From JACKII01 sp041687435 (GTDB taxonomy: Bacteria; Pseudomonadota; Alphaproteobacteria; Bin95): a stretch of 64,000 nt of DNA. The position numbers and the translations under genes are program-made. Each line of letters opens with the position of its first letter. The first letter of the stretch is position 1. The stretch covers positions 58,593 through 122,592 of the forward strand of contig JAWLBX010000011.1 of NCBI GenBank assembly GCA_041687435.1, written 5' to 3'. Below the pieces are notes generated by a model. That model was not told where the DNA came from. It saw only the letters and a program-made list of their open reading frames with translations, and ran no database searches. Shown here in pieces: positions 52,872 through 61,378 of this stretch.

Positions 52872-53468
52872 TCATTCTTCTGGTTCGTGTTTTGGGCGGC
52901 GGGTGCGGCGTAACAGAACGTACAGCGCACCCGATCCACCATCTTTGACATGGGCATCGGTGATCGCGGCGACATGCTGGTTCAACGGCGGCGTTTCAAG
53001 CCACCGCGGCACACTGCGTCGCAGTACCCCTATAGCGTCTTCGGGCCGCGAAGCCATTGGATCCCAGCCTTTGCCGGTGATGATCAATACCAGCCGCCGG
53101 TTCATGGACCGGCTGGCCGTTATAAACCGCATCAGTGCGCCGTGCGCCTGTGATTGCGTCATACCATGCAGGTCAAGCCGGCCTTCAACTGGCAACTTGC
53201 CCTTACGTAAGCGCTGGGCTGTACGTTTGTCCAGGGCTAGGGCGGTCGATTTTTTCGATATGGCCGGCGGCGCACCTTGGGGCGGCTGTACCGCCCGGTG
53301 GCCTGAAGCCTGGGCCGGTGCCGGCTTTGGCGTGTGTTTCGGCTGTTCAACAGGCTGGGCCGGTGCCGGCGGCAAGAACGCGGCACGGCGGCGCAGGGGC
53401 GTCACCGATGTCGCAACCCGCCGCCACAACTCATGCTCTTCATTACTCAGCCGCCGGCGCGATGCCAT
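52872..53468 (-). CDS. Smr/MutS2-type domain protein
   Basis: A 198-residue protein with a basic N-terminus, a proline/alanine/glutamine linker (about residues 30-70) and a C-terminal Smr domain with LDLHGM and the ITGKG loop. Smr domains nick branched DNA or act on RNA. Stand-alone forms like this are common near the alphaproteobacterial origin. It is three bases downstream of the next gene's stop on the minus strand. Confidence 0.92.
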   Translation of the reverse strand: MASRRRLSNEEHELWRRVATSVTPLRRRAAFLPPAPAQPVEQPKHTPKPAPAQASGHRAVQPPQGAPPAISKKSTALALDKRTAQRLRKGKLPVEGRLDLHGMTQSQAHGALMRFITASRSMNRRLVLIITGKGWDPMASRPEDAIGVLRRSVPRWLETPPLNQHVAAITDAHVKDGGSGALYVLLRRTRRPKHEPEE

Positions 53469-53471
53469 GAC

Positions 53472-53930
53472 TCAATCCTGCACCTGGGGCAAATGCTGGC
53501 GCGCGAACATGCGCCAGTCATCGCCAGGCGCGTTCGCCTCCGGTCCACGGGTGGCGCTGCCGTAGTCTTTCATCAGGCGCAGCGTGACGCCGCCATAGCG
53601 CCAAACGTCAAGCCAGCCATGCAGGCTGGCCAATGCCAGGGCCAGGGTGCGCTTGCGCAGTCGGTACATCACCCAGACATTCGCGGTTGTTAGCGTCAGG
53701 ATCACGCAACTCGCCAAAATCCCCAGCGCCCAGATCCAGCCGCCCAGCATCCACGCCGTCGCAACACAGCAGACGGTCGCAATCAGCGGCAGCGTATTGT
53801 CGAAATGGCTATGGCTCGGCGAGCCTGGCCGGTTGAAATGCCGCAAATCGATACCGATCAGCAGCCTTTCATCTTGGTTTGCATACCATATCCGTTCGAA
53901 CAGGGATTGATCGTCCTCAACCTCGGCCAT
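53472..53930 (-). CDS. hypothetical membrane protein
   Basis: A 152-residue protein I do not recognise. It has an acidic N-terminus (EVEDDQSLFERIWYANQDERLLIGIDLRHF, given here in outline), two adjacent hydrophobic helices (about residues 47-90), and a polar C-terminal part. Codon use and tight packing between the GST and Smr genes support a real gene. It is probably an inner-membrane protein; no function can be offered. Confidence 0.75.
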   Translation of the reverse strand: MAEVEDDQSLFERIWYANQDERLLIGIDLRHFNRPGSPSHSHFDNTLPLIATVCCVATAWMLGGWIWALGILASCVILTLTTANVWVMYRLRKRTLALALASLHGWLDVWRYGGVTLRLMKDYGSATRGPEANAPGDDWRMFARQHLPQVQD

Positions 53931-53948
53931 GATCCAGCGGCAACGGCC

Positions 53949-54578
53949 TCAGGTAATCGGAATGTCGGAGACATGGGCGCGGAAGGCCGGTCTGGCCAGC
54001 ATGCGGTCATACCACGCACGCAGGTTCGGCATATCGTCCGGCCGGTTTGGAACATCCATGCCGAACCAGCGGTGCACCATGCTGCCGAACGGAAATTCCG
54101 CCATGGTGATGGCATTCCCGCCAACATAATCCTGCCCATCCAGGCGGGCATCCAACATGCGGAAGGCAGCAGCCGATGCCTTGATGCCAGCATTGATCTG
54201 GTCCCAGTTCTGCTTGTCCGGCGCGGTACGGATCAGCCCCCAAAACACATCCCGCATCGCCGGCGCCAGCGTGGTCTGCTGCCAGTCCATCCACCGGTCG
54301 AGATCGGCACGCACCGCAAGCTCTTCCGGATACATGCCGCCCACATCATGCTTGGCCGTCAAATAGCGGACGATGGCATTGGATTCCCATAGCACCAAAT
54401 CGCCGTCGACAATCGTCGGCACGCGGCCGTTCGGGTTCATGGCCAGATAGTCAGGCTGATCGTTACCGCCGAATTCACCGCCGATATCGCTGCGCTCGAA
54501 CGGAATGCCCAGTTCGCCGGCCGCCCAGGTCACCTTCATGACGTTGCTGGAATTGTTCCGGCCCAAGATTTTCAGCAT
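53949..54578 (-). CDS. glutathione S-transferase family protein
   Basis: A 209-residue GST with a thioredoxin-like N-terminal domain (NPNGRVPTIVDGDLVLWESNAIVRYL, which contains the glutathione-contacting cis-proline and ESNAI) and an all-helical C-terminal domain. It probably conjugates or reduces electrophiles with glutathione; the substrate is unknown. Confidence 0.93.
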   Translation of the reverse strand: MLKILGRNNSSNVMKVTWAAGELGIPFERSDIGGEFGGNDQPDYLAMNPNGRVPTIVDGDLVLWESNAIVRYLTAKHDVGGMYPEELAVRADLDRWMDWQQTTLAPAMRDVFWGLIRTAPDKQNWDQINAGIKASAAAFRMLDARLDGQDYVGGNAITMAEFPFGSMVHRWFGMDVPNRPDDMPNLRAWYDRMLARPAFRAHVSDIPIT

Positions 54579-54614
54579 GCGTTTGGTCCCTTCGTTCCGG
54601 TCTGAACCGGTACT

Positions 54615-55679
54615 CTATTGCCGCGTCACGCGACGCGGCAGCAGAACGTATAGCCGACCGCGGGATTGCATGCGACCGGCAAGATCGACGGCACGAGCGC
54701 CTGCACCCCAGAAGAAATCGGCACGATCCGGCCCCTTGATAGCGCTGCCGGTATCTTGTGCAACGGTCAGCCGCTGCAGGCGGCCTTTCGCCCGCGGGTC
54801 CGGATGCTCCACGTCGAGCCAGACCGGCAGGCCATAGGGAGTATGCCGCGGATCGACTGCCAGCGACCGTTCTGGCACCAGCGCCACCGCCTGTGCGCCG
54901 ACCGGCCCGGCGCCATCGACCGGACGGAAGAAGATATAGCGCGGATTCCGTTGCATCATTGCGCGGCCAGCATCCGGATGGGCGCGCAGCCAGGCGGCAA
55001 TGCTCTGCATCGCGATATTCTCGCGCGCGATCTGGCCGCCCGCAACCAGATCGCGGCCGATTGCATGGTAGGGCTGGCCATTGTCGCCGGCATAGCCGAT
55101 CCGCTGGATCGAACCGTCCGGGAAACGCACTTGGCCAGACCCCTGAATGTGCAGGAAGAACGCGTCGACCGGGTCCGCAAGCCACAACAATTCGAGCCCC
55201 TGGCCATCCAATCCGCCGGCATCGATTGCCGCGCGGGGCAATTGCCGCCGCGGGCTGGAGGCAGGCGGTGCGCGGTAAATCGGTACCGGATAGGCTTCCG
55301 CTGGCTTGCGCGAGCCGGCGAGCGATGGCTCGAAATAGCCTGTGACCAGCGCGTCCTCTGTCATTCGGCCAACGGCAAACCGGCGCGAAATCCAGTCGGA
55401 ATCGATCGCGGCCGCCGCGTTGGCATCACGACAGACGGCCCGCCACGCTCCGGGGTCTGCCAGGGTCTGATTCAGCCAGGGTTTGCGGGTGCATGACCGC
55501 TGGAACGCGGCCAGCCAGCCGCCGAGTCTGTCTCTGTCCCAGTCAGCAATATCGGGGCGGGTCGCTGATTCATATGCGGCCGGTTGCAAACCATCCGGCC
55601 GCTGGGAGCACCCCGCCAGCAAGGCCATTGCTGCGGCAAGCGCCAGGCGGCGAACGGGTTTGAAACGCGGCCGCCACAT
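54615..55679 (-). CDS. mltA: membrane-bound lytic murein transglycosylase A
   Basis: A 354-residue outer-membrane lipoprotein that cleaves peptidoglycan glycan strands. The lipobox LLAGC ends at Cys24, followed by Ser. The MltA domain (VTGYFEPSLAGSR, FFLHIQGSGQVRFPDG) and the 3D domain with the catalytic aspartate region (AQDTGSAIKGPDRADFFWG) are complete. The ATG at 55679 starts the signal; the longer frame overlaps the Tim44 gene. Confidence 0.95.
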   Translation of the reverse strand: MWRPRFKPVRRLALAAAMALLAGCSQRPDGLQPAAYESATRPDIADWDRDRLGGWLAAFQRSCTRKPWLNQTLADPGAWRAVCRDANAAAAIDSDWISRRFAVGRMTEDALVTGYFEPSLAGSRKPAEAYPVPIYRAPPASSPRRQLPRAAIDAGGLDGQGLELLWLADPVDAFFLHIQGSGQVRFPDGSIQRIGYAGDNGQPYHAIGRDLVAGGQIARENIAMQSIAAWLRAHPDAGRAMMQRNPRYIFFRPVDGAGPVGAQAVALVPERSLAVDPRHTPYGLPVWLDVEHPDPRAKGRLQRLTVAQDTGSAIKGPDRADFFWGAGARAVDLAGRMQSRGRLYVLLPRRVTRQ

Positions 55680-55689
55680 GACAAAATGG

Positions 55690-56355
55690 TCAGTCGTCGG
55701 AGGGCGCGTCCTGGATTTCCACCAGGGTCCAATTCGGATCGTTCGAACCCGTGTCGCGGGCAAACGTCCATACGTCCGTGACCGGCTCGATTACGCCATG
55801 CTGGCCCTGGGTAGCGTGGCCTTCTGCATCCCGAACGACATTGATCTGCTCCGACTCGAACCGCACGGTCACCCGCGCCATGGATCCCTGAAGGGCTGCG
55901 CCGACGATTTTGGCGTCCTTGATGCGGACCAACGTGGATTCGAACGTCTCGCCAGCGTCCTCACGCTGTCGCATTTCGCCATCCAGCGTGGAATACACCT
56001 CGTTGCTGGTCAGCGAGCGGAGCGTATCGCGGTCGCCATTGGCAAAGGCATTCACGATCAACTCAAACGCCGTGCGCGCACCAGTTGCAAACCCATCCGG
56101 ATCGAAAGACCGGTCCGCCTGCTGAATTTCGGCCAGACTGCGCTCCACCGGGTCGGCGGATAGCCGCTTGGCCGGCATCTGGATCACGTTTTCGTCCGGC
56201 GCGCCTTTTTCATGCGGCGCGGCGCCGTCGCCGCCTGATTTCGGGTCGCGTTCATGGCCCATGCGGCGGCCGAGGACACTGCGCAGCCGCAATACCAGAA
56301 AGGCCGCAACCATTCCGAAAAACAGGATCTCCAAAAAAGCCGATCCGGCGTCCAT
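55690..56355 (-). CDS. Tim44 domain-containing protein
   Basis: A 221-residue protein with one N-terminal membrane helix (LEILFFGMVAAFLVLRL), a charged linker, and a C-terminal Tim44-like domain (FELIVNAFANGDRDTLRSL through VTDVWTFARD). This is the alphaproteobacterial TimA-type protein, a bacterial relative of mitochondrial Tim44. A role at the membrane in protein handling is inferred from that homology. It diverges from fxsA and is followed closely by mltA. Confidence 0.92.
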   Translation of the reverse strand: MDAGSAFLEILFFGMVAAFLVLRLRSVLGRRMGHERDPKSGGDGAAPHEKGAPDENVIQMPAKRLSADPVERSLAEIQQADRSFDPDGFATGARTAFELIVNAFANGDRDTLRSLTSNEVYSTLDGEMRQREDAGETFESTLVRIKDAKIVGAALQGSMARVTVRFESEQINVVRDAEGHATQGQHGVIEPVTDVWTFARDTGSNDPNWTLVEIQDAPSDD

Positions 56356-56522
56356 ATTTAACGCTCCACGGCGACCGTCGCCGATTAACAGGGACAGCCG
56401 GAATGCTTGCGCGTGTTCCGACCGCTCGTGCGATATCCGGCTCAGCGCAGATTTTTGCAGGCGTGCAATTCTGCGCGTAAGCATTATATCACACATAAGC
56501 CGTCGATGCTGAAAGGGCAAGT

Positions 56523-57047
56523 ATGCTGCCGCTGTTGTTGTTTATCGGTCTCCCGATTGTCGAACTCATCCTGCTGATCAAGGCGGGGGATGCGTTCGGG
56601 TTCTGGTGGACCGTGGCGTGGATTTTTGTCAGCGCCCTCATCGGCATTGTTCTGGTGCGTCAGCAAGGGCTTGCCGCCATTGCCCGCGCCCAGGAGGCGC
56701 AGGATGCCGGCGAAGTTCCCGTTGGCGCGATCCTGACCGGAATCCGCTTGGCGTTTGCCGGTGTGTTCATGATCATTCCGGGATTCATCACGGACGCGTT
56801 CGGGCTGTTGCTGTTGTTGCCATGGACCGGCAACGCGCTTGGCCGGGTCATGTCCGCCCGTGTCCGCATGCATTCCACCTGGATGGGCGGCCGCGGCCAT
56901 GGCCACCACCACCCTGGCCGCGGACCGGACGATGGCGAGACCATCGACGCCGAATACGAGGTGGTGCAACCCGGAAAGCCGCCGGCAACGCGGGGCGATG
57001 GCCAGCCGCCGGCACGCCGGGATGACAATCCGTGGCAGAAGCCCTGA
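56523..57047 (+). CDS. fxsA: FxsA family membrane protein
   Basis: A 174-residue inner-membrane protein. The core LLFIGLPIVELILLIKAGDAFGFWWT and the later LIIPG-like MIIPGFITDAFGLLLLLPWT are FxsA hallmarks. A glycine/histidine-rich tail (GGRGHGHHHPGRG) follows. FxsA in E. coli lessens phage F exclusion; its general function is unclear. It lies upstream of secB on the same strand, as in other alphaproteobacteria. Confidence 0.92.
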   Translation: MLPLLLFIGLPIVELILLIKAGDAFGFWWTVAWIFVSALIGIVLVRQQGLAAIARAQEAQDAGEVPVGAILTGIRLAFAGVFMIIPGFITDAFGLLLLLPWTGNALGRVMSARVRMHSTWMGGRGHGHHHPGRGPDDGETIDAEYEVVQPGKPPATRGDGQPPARRDDNPWQKP

Positions 57048-57194
57048 CCATGGACCTAGGGCGCGGTGGCCGCTTCGCGGCCAAACGCCTGGTTGAGTGG
57101 CAGGCGACGACGTGATAGCCGGCTCTAACAAATTTTCCCCGCAGCGCCGCCCGGTCTGCGGCCCCATTGTACCACCTGCCAGGATATCGCATCC

Positions 57195-57689
57195 ATGAAC
57201 ACCCCGACCCCGCCGAATCCCAACGCATCGACAGAAGCGCCGCTCGCGATTTCGGTTCAGTACGTCAAGGATTTCTCGTTCGAAAACCCGAACGCGCCGC
57301 AAAGCCTGACCGACATGTCGCAAGGGCCGAACATCAATGTCGACATGAATGTCGATGCGCGCCAACTGGGCGAGCGTCAGTTCGAAATCATCCTGCGCAT
57401 GGGAGCCAAGGCGGAGAAAGAGGGCCGCACGATTTTCGAGGTGGAACTGCAATACGCCGGCGTCTGCCAGGTCAGCAGCGCCGTGCCGCAGGAGCAGATT
57501 TCGCCGCTGGTGATGATCGAAGGCCCGCGCATGCTGTTTCCCTTCGCGCGGGGCATCATCGCCAACGCCACCCGCGACGGCGGTTTTCCGCCGCTACTGC
57601 TGAACCCGGTCAACTTTGTCGCCCTGTATCAGCAAATGGCGCAGCAGCAGGCAGCAGCCCGCAGCAATGCCGGCGGCGAAACTGCTTAA
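57195..57689 (+). CDS. secB: protein-export chaperone SecB
   Basis: A 164-residue cytoplasmic export chaperone that keeps preproteins unfolded and hands them to SecA. ISVQYVKDFSFENPNAP, VFEVELQYAGVC-like segments (FEVELQYAGVCQV) and FPFARGIIANATRDGGFPPLLLNPVNF are typical. A terminator follows 22 bases after the stop. Confidence 0.97.
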   Translation: MNTPTPPNPNASTEAPLAISVQYVKDFSFENPNAPQSLTDMSQGPNINVDMNVDARQLGERQFEIILRMGAKAEKEGRTIFEVELQYAGVCQVSSAVPQEQISPLVMIEGPRMLFPFARGIIANATRDGGFPPLLLNPVNFVALYQQMAQQQAAARSNAGGETA

Positions 57690-57710
57690 AATGCAAGGTT
57701 GACGGTCAAC

Positions 57711-57736
57711 AAAGCCCGGCCGGTTGGCCGGGCTTT
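57711..57736. terminator. bidirectional terminator between secB and dnaQ
   Basis: Perfect 11-base arms AAAGCCCGGCC (57711-57721) and GGCCGGGCTTT (57726-57736) flank a GGTT loop. T-runs at the end of each arm serve both strands. It sits exactly in the gap between the two convergent genes. Confidence 0.88.
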
Positions 57737-57737
57737 G

Positions 57738-58490
57738 TCATGCGGTCGAGCCTGGGTTTTCCTCCGATTCACCGCGCAGCCAGAGCGGATCCTTCAACGC
57801 CTTGGCGATGAAAGCGCGGTGCGCCTCCCGCTCTACATCGGTCGGTGCGTGCGGGCGGGGGGGGCGGATGGTGACCGGTTCCGCGGCTGTCGGCGCGAAA
57901 CTGCCCTCAGCGCTGCCGCCATGCCGCTTCCTGCCGCCGGTTTGTGGCATGGAATCCGCCGCCAGCATGAAACCGGGTTGCCGCCCGCCCACCAATTCCA
58001 GATACACCGCCGCCAGCAACTGACAGTCGACCAGCGCGCCATGCAATGTGCGCACCGACAGGTCGACGCCAAAACGCCGGCACAGCGCATCCAGACTGGC
58101 CGGCGAGCCGGGAAAGCGCTTGCGTGCCATCAGCAGCGTATCAATCAGCCGTTCATAGGGCAGGCCGGGCCGCTTCACCCGCTGCAATTCCGCGTTCAGG
58201 AATTTCATATCGAACGCGCCGTTATGGATCACCAGCGGCGAGTCGCCGATGAAGTCCAGAAATGCCCTTACTTCGGTCTTGAACAGCGGCTTGTCGCGCA
58301 GAAAATCCTCGGAAAGCCCATGCACCGCAAACGCTTCCTGCGGCATGTCCCGTTCGGGATTGAGATAACAATGGTAGTGGTTGCCGGTCGGAATGTGGTT
58401 GCGCAGCTCCAGCGCAGCGATTTCCACCACCCGGTCGCCTTGCAGCGGGTCGAGCCCGGTCGTTTCGGTATCGAGGACGATCTCACGCAT
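57738..58490 (-). CDS. dnaQ: DNA polymerase III epsilon subunit
   Basis: A 250-residue proofreading 3'-5' exonuclease. ExoI is VLDTETTGLDP, ExoII VIHNGAFDMKFL, and ExoIII HGALVDCQLLAAVYLEL, so all catalytic acids and the general-base histidine are present. The ATG at 58490 starts REIVLDTETTG as usual. It ends 26 bases downstream of coaE and converges on secB. Confidence 0.97.
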   Translation of the reverse strand: MREIVLDTETTGLDPLQGDRVVEIAALELRNHIPTGNHYHCYLNPERDMPQEAFAVHGLSEDFLRDKPLFKTEVRAFLDFIGDSPLVIHNGAFDMKFLNAELQRVKRPGLPYERLIDTLLMARKRFPGSPASLDALCRRFGVDLSVRTLHGALVDCQLLAAVYLELVGGRQPGFMLAADSMPQTGGRKRHGGSAEGSFAPTAAEPVTIRPPRPHAPTDVEREAHRAFIAKALKDPLWLRGESEENPGSTA

Positions 58491-58516
58491 GTGTGCGGTT
58501 CCTACCTTCCTGCCAG

Positions 58517-59119
58517 TCAACAGCTGCGGATATCACGCATAACCGCCGCGAGCGATTCCCGCGTCACGCGCCGGCCAAGGCCGGATGGGACAACATAATC
58601 CGCCCGTTGTCGCTTTTGCGCATCCGGCATCTGCTTTGACAGCACCTGTTCCAGGCGTTCTTCCGTCATGCCCGGACGGGCCAGAACACGGGCCCGCTGA
58701 ATATGCGCGGGAGCGGAGATCACGATCGTGACATCGCACCGTTTGTCGCCGCCGGTTTCAAACAGCAGCGGCACGTCACGCACCGCATAGCCCATGCGCC
58801 GGCGCGCCACGGCAGCCAGAAACGCCCGTTCGGCTTCGCCCACTCGCGGGTGCAGGATTCGCTCGAGCCGACGCAGCGCTGCCGTATCGCCGAATACGCG
58901 CTTGCCCAATTCCGGCCGGCTGACGGCGCCATCGACGACAACGCCGGGGAACACTTCCTCCACCGCCGCCACTGCCGCACCGCCTTTGGCCATCAACCCA
59001 TGTACGGTTGCGTCGGCGTCGAAAATCGGCAAACCCATTTGGCGCAGCATGGCGGATGCGGTGCTCTTGCCCATACCGATAGAACCGGTCAGGCCGATGA
59101 TGAAAACCGAACGCTTCAC
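58517..59119 (-). CDS. coaE: dephospho-CoA kinase
   Basis: A 200-residue kinase for the last step of CoA synthesis. The P-loop is GLTGSIGMGKST, followed by DADATVHGLM. The start is GTG at 59119, which overlaps the aroE stop as GTGA; no ATG is available in the right place. The upstream open frame is antisense-like and belongs to aroE's region. Confidence 0.95.
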   Translation of the reverse strand: MKRSVFIIGLTGSIGMGKSTASAMLRQMGLPIFDADATVHGLMAKGGAAVAAVEEVFPGVVVDGAVSRPELGKRVFGDTAALRRLERILHPRVGEAERAFLAAVARRRMGYAVRDVPLLFETGGDKRCDVTIVISAPAHIQRARVLARPGMTEERLEQVLSKQMPDAQKRQRADYVVPSGLGRRVTRESLAAVMRDIRSC

Positions 59120-59961
59120 GATAGCAAATCCTTCACGATGGCAGCATGCAGGGCGGCGGTCACCGTCGGCCGGTGTCCGAACCAGCGCTCGAAGCCGGGG
59201 CGTGCCTGGTGCAGCAACATGCCCAGGCCGTCGACCGTGCGCAGGCCGCGCGCCTTGGCAGCAGAAAGCAACGGAGTTTCCAGCGGCACATAGACAATAT
59301 CGTTGACCACCGCTTCCGCCGGCAAGGCATCGAGCCGGACATCCAACGGCGGCTGGCCATGCATGCCAAGGGACGTCGTGTTGACGACCAGGCCGGCGCC
59401 GGCCATGGCGTCGTTCCGCTCCACCCACGGCACCGCGCGCACCGCTCTGCCATTGGCGGCGGCCAGGCTTTGGGCGCGTTCCGGGGTGCGGTTGGTCAGG
59501 CGGATTTCCGGCACACCGGCATCCAGCAGCGCAAAACATATCGCCCGCGCTGCGCCTCCCGCACCCAACACCACCGCTGGCTGCCGCCGCGACCAGCCGG
59601 GTACACTCTGTTCCAGATGGGCAAGAAAGCCAAAGGCATCGGAATTATCGCCAGACAGGCTGCCGTCCACCTGCACCGTCACCGTGTTAACCGCACCGAT
59701 GCGCTCGGCCGCCGGGGTCAGGGTCTGGACCAGCCGCATCGCCGCTTCCTTGTGCGGCAGGGTAATGTTCCAACCGCGGAACCCGACCTTCGGCAGCGCG
59801 GAAAACGCTTCCGCCAGATCCTCTGGCCGGATGGCGAGCGGCACATAGGCGCCGTCAATGCCGTAATCCTCCAGCCAAAAGCCATGAATCCGGGGCGAGC
59901 GTGAATGCGCGATGGGCCAGCCCATGACGCCGGCCAGTTTTGCGGCACCGGACAGGCTCAT
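59116..59961 (-). CDS. aroE: shikimate dehydrogenase
   Basis: A 281-residue NADPH-dependent enzyme of aromatic amino-acid synthesis. The shikimate site is AHSRSPRIHGFW, the catalytic lysine is in NITLPHKEAA, and the NADP loop is GAGGAARAI. It overlaps coaE and maf by four bases on each side. Confidence 0.96.
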   Translation of the reverse strand: MSLSGAAKLAGVMGWPIAHSRSPRIHGFWLEDYGIDGAYVPLAIRPEDLAEAFSALPKVGFRGWNITLPHKEAAMRLVQTLTPAAERIGAVNTVTVQVDGSLSGDNSDAFGFLAHLEQSVPGWSRRQPAVVLGAGGAARAICFALLDAGVPEIRLTNRTPERAQSLAAANGRAVRAVPWVERNDAMAGAGLVVNTTSLGMHGQPPLDVRLDALPAEAVVNDIVYVPLETPLLSAAKARGLRTVDGLGMLLHQARPGFERWFGHRPTVTAALHAAIVKDLLS

Positions 59962-60551
59962 GCGCGGATGGCTCCTACGTCCCGCAAGGTCTCCAGCACC
60001 GATAACAGGGGCAGGCCCAGAATGGTGAAAAAGTCGCCCTGCACCGTCTGAAACAGCTGTGCACCCAATCCTTCCAGCTGATAGGCACCCACGGACTGAC
60101 AGACCGTCTCACCGGCAAGGCTGAGATAATAATCGACGAAATCGGGTGTCAGCGGCCGCATGGTCAGCGTGGCAACACCACTATCCCGCGACAGGACAGC
60201 CCCACCCTGACGCATTTCCACTGCCGTGATCAGCCGGTGCGCCTTGCCGCCAAGTTCGAGCAACCGCTGCCGCGCCTCAGCCAAGTCGGCCGGTTTGTCG
60301 AACCATTCGCCGCCGCACTCCATCATCTGATCGGCAGCGATAACGACAGCATCCGGCGCCTGCTCCGCAACCGCAGCGGCTTTCGCGGCGGCGAGATCGG
60401 CGGCGACGGTTTCCACCCGCTTGCCCGCCGCCTGGCCGGCAAGTTTCACCGCCGTTTCATCCACATCCGGCCGGACGATATCGAATGCAACACCGGCATT
60501 GCGCAGCATCGTCGCCCGCACCGCACTGCCGGAGGCCAAAATCACTTTCAC
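59958..60551 (-). CDS. maf: Maf family nucleoside triphosphate pyrophosphatase
   Basis: A 197-residue Maf protein that hydrolyses non-canonical or specific NTPs. The phosphate loop is LASGSAVRATMLRNAG, followed by PDVDETAVK, with the catalytic acid in VVIAADQMME. It starts with GTG, overlapping the ppsR stop as GTGA. Maf next to aroE and ppsR is the standard origin-side order in alphaproteobacteria. Confidence 0.94.
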   Translation of the reverse strand: MKVILASGSAVRATMLRNAGVAFDIVRPDVDETAVKLAGQAAGKRVETVAADLAAAKAAAVAEQAPDAVVIAADQMMECGGEWFDKPADLAEARQRLLELGGKAHRLITAVEMRQGGAVLSRDSGVATLTMRPLTPDFVDYYLSLAGETVCQSVGAYQLEGLGAQLFQTVQGDFFTILGLPLLSVLETLRDVGAIRA

Positions 60552-61378
60552 TCGGGCGCTCCCTTATCCCGTTCCATCCGTTGTTCATAAAGTTGCATGA
60601 TGGTCGCCGCCGTTTCTTCGATCGAGCGGCGGGTGACATCGATCACCGGCCAGTTTTTCGACAGGAAAAACCGCCGCGCCTCCCGTACCTCGCGCTCGAC
60701 ACGCTCGCTATTGATATAGGCGGTTTCGGAATCCTCGCGCAGCATCAGCAAACGGTTGCGGCGGATCTGCACCAGCCGGTTCGGATGAACCGTCAGGCCG
60801 ACGACCAGCGGCTTCGTCACCGTATTCAACGCCTTCGGCAGCGGAATATCCGGCACGAACGGCACGTTTGCGGCCTTCAGACCACGGTTGGCCAGATAGA
60901 TGCAGGTCGGGGTTTTCGATGTACGCGAGACACCGACCAGGATCACATTGGCATCGTCCAGATCCTCGTTCGCCTGGCCGTCATCATGCGCCATTGTATA
61001 GTGCATTGCCTCGATCCGGACGAAATAGGCGGCATCCAACTCGTGCTGCCTGCCGGGCAGGCCGCGGGACTCCCCGCCCACATAATCGGCAATCGCACCC
61101 ATTACCGGGTCCAGCAAGGCCACGAACGGCACGCCCAAATGCCGGCAGGCCGCTTCCAGCGTACCGCGCAGACCGTCATCAACGACGGTGCAGAGCACCA
61201 GACCCGGATGGGCAGAGATGCCGTCGATTACCCGCTCCATCTGCGCCGAACTGCGCACCAGCACCCAAAAATGCTCCGTCGCTTCCACCCCTTCAAACTG
61301 TACCAGGCAGGCGCGCGCAACGCTGCGCACGGTGTCACCGGTCGCGTCGGATACCAAGTGGAGATGGAGGTGTTTCAA
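60548..61378 (-). CDS. ppsR: kinase/pyrophosphorylase (PEP synthase regulatory protein family)
   Basis: A 276-residue member of the bifunctional serine/threonine kinase-pyrophosphorylase family that regulates PEP synthase or PPDK. The nucleotide loop is GVSRTSKTPTCIYLA, and the start HLHLVSDATGDTV is typical. The start codon is TTG at 61378 with only a weak ribosome site; no ATG lies nearby. It borders oriC, the same position it occupies in Caulobacter. Confidence 0.94.
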   Translation of the reverse strand: MKHLHLHLVSDATGDTVRSVARACLVQFEGVEATEHFWVLVRSSAQMERVIDGISAHPGLVLCTVVDDGLRGTLEAACRHLGVPFVALLDPVMGAIADYVGGESRGLPGRQHELDAAYFVRIEAMHYTMAHDDGQANEDLDDANVILVGVSRTSKTPTCIYLANRGLKAANVPFVPDIPLPKALNTVTKPLVVGLTVHPNRLVQIRRNRLLMLREDSETAYINSERVEREVREARRFFLSKNWPVIDVTRRSIEETAATIMQLYEQRMERDKGAPE

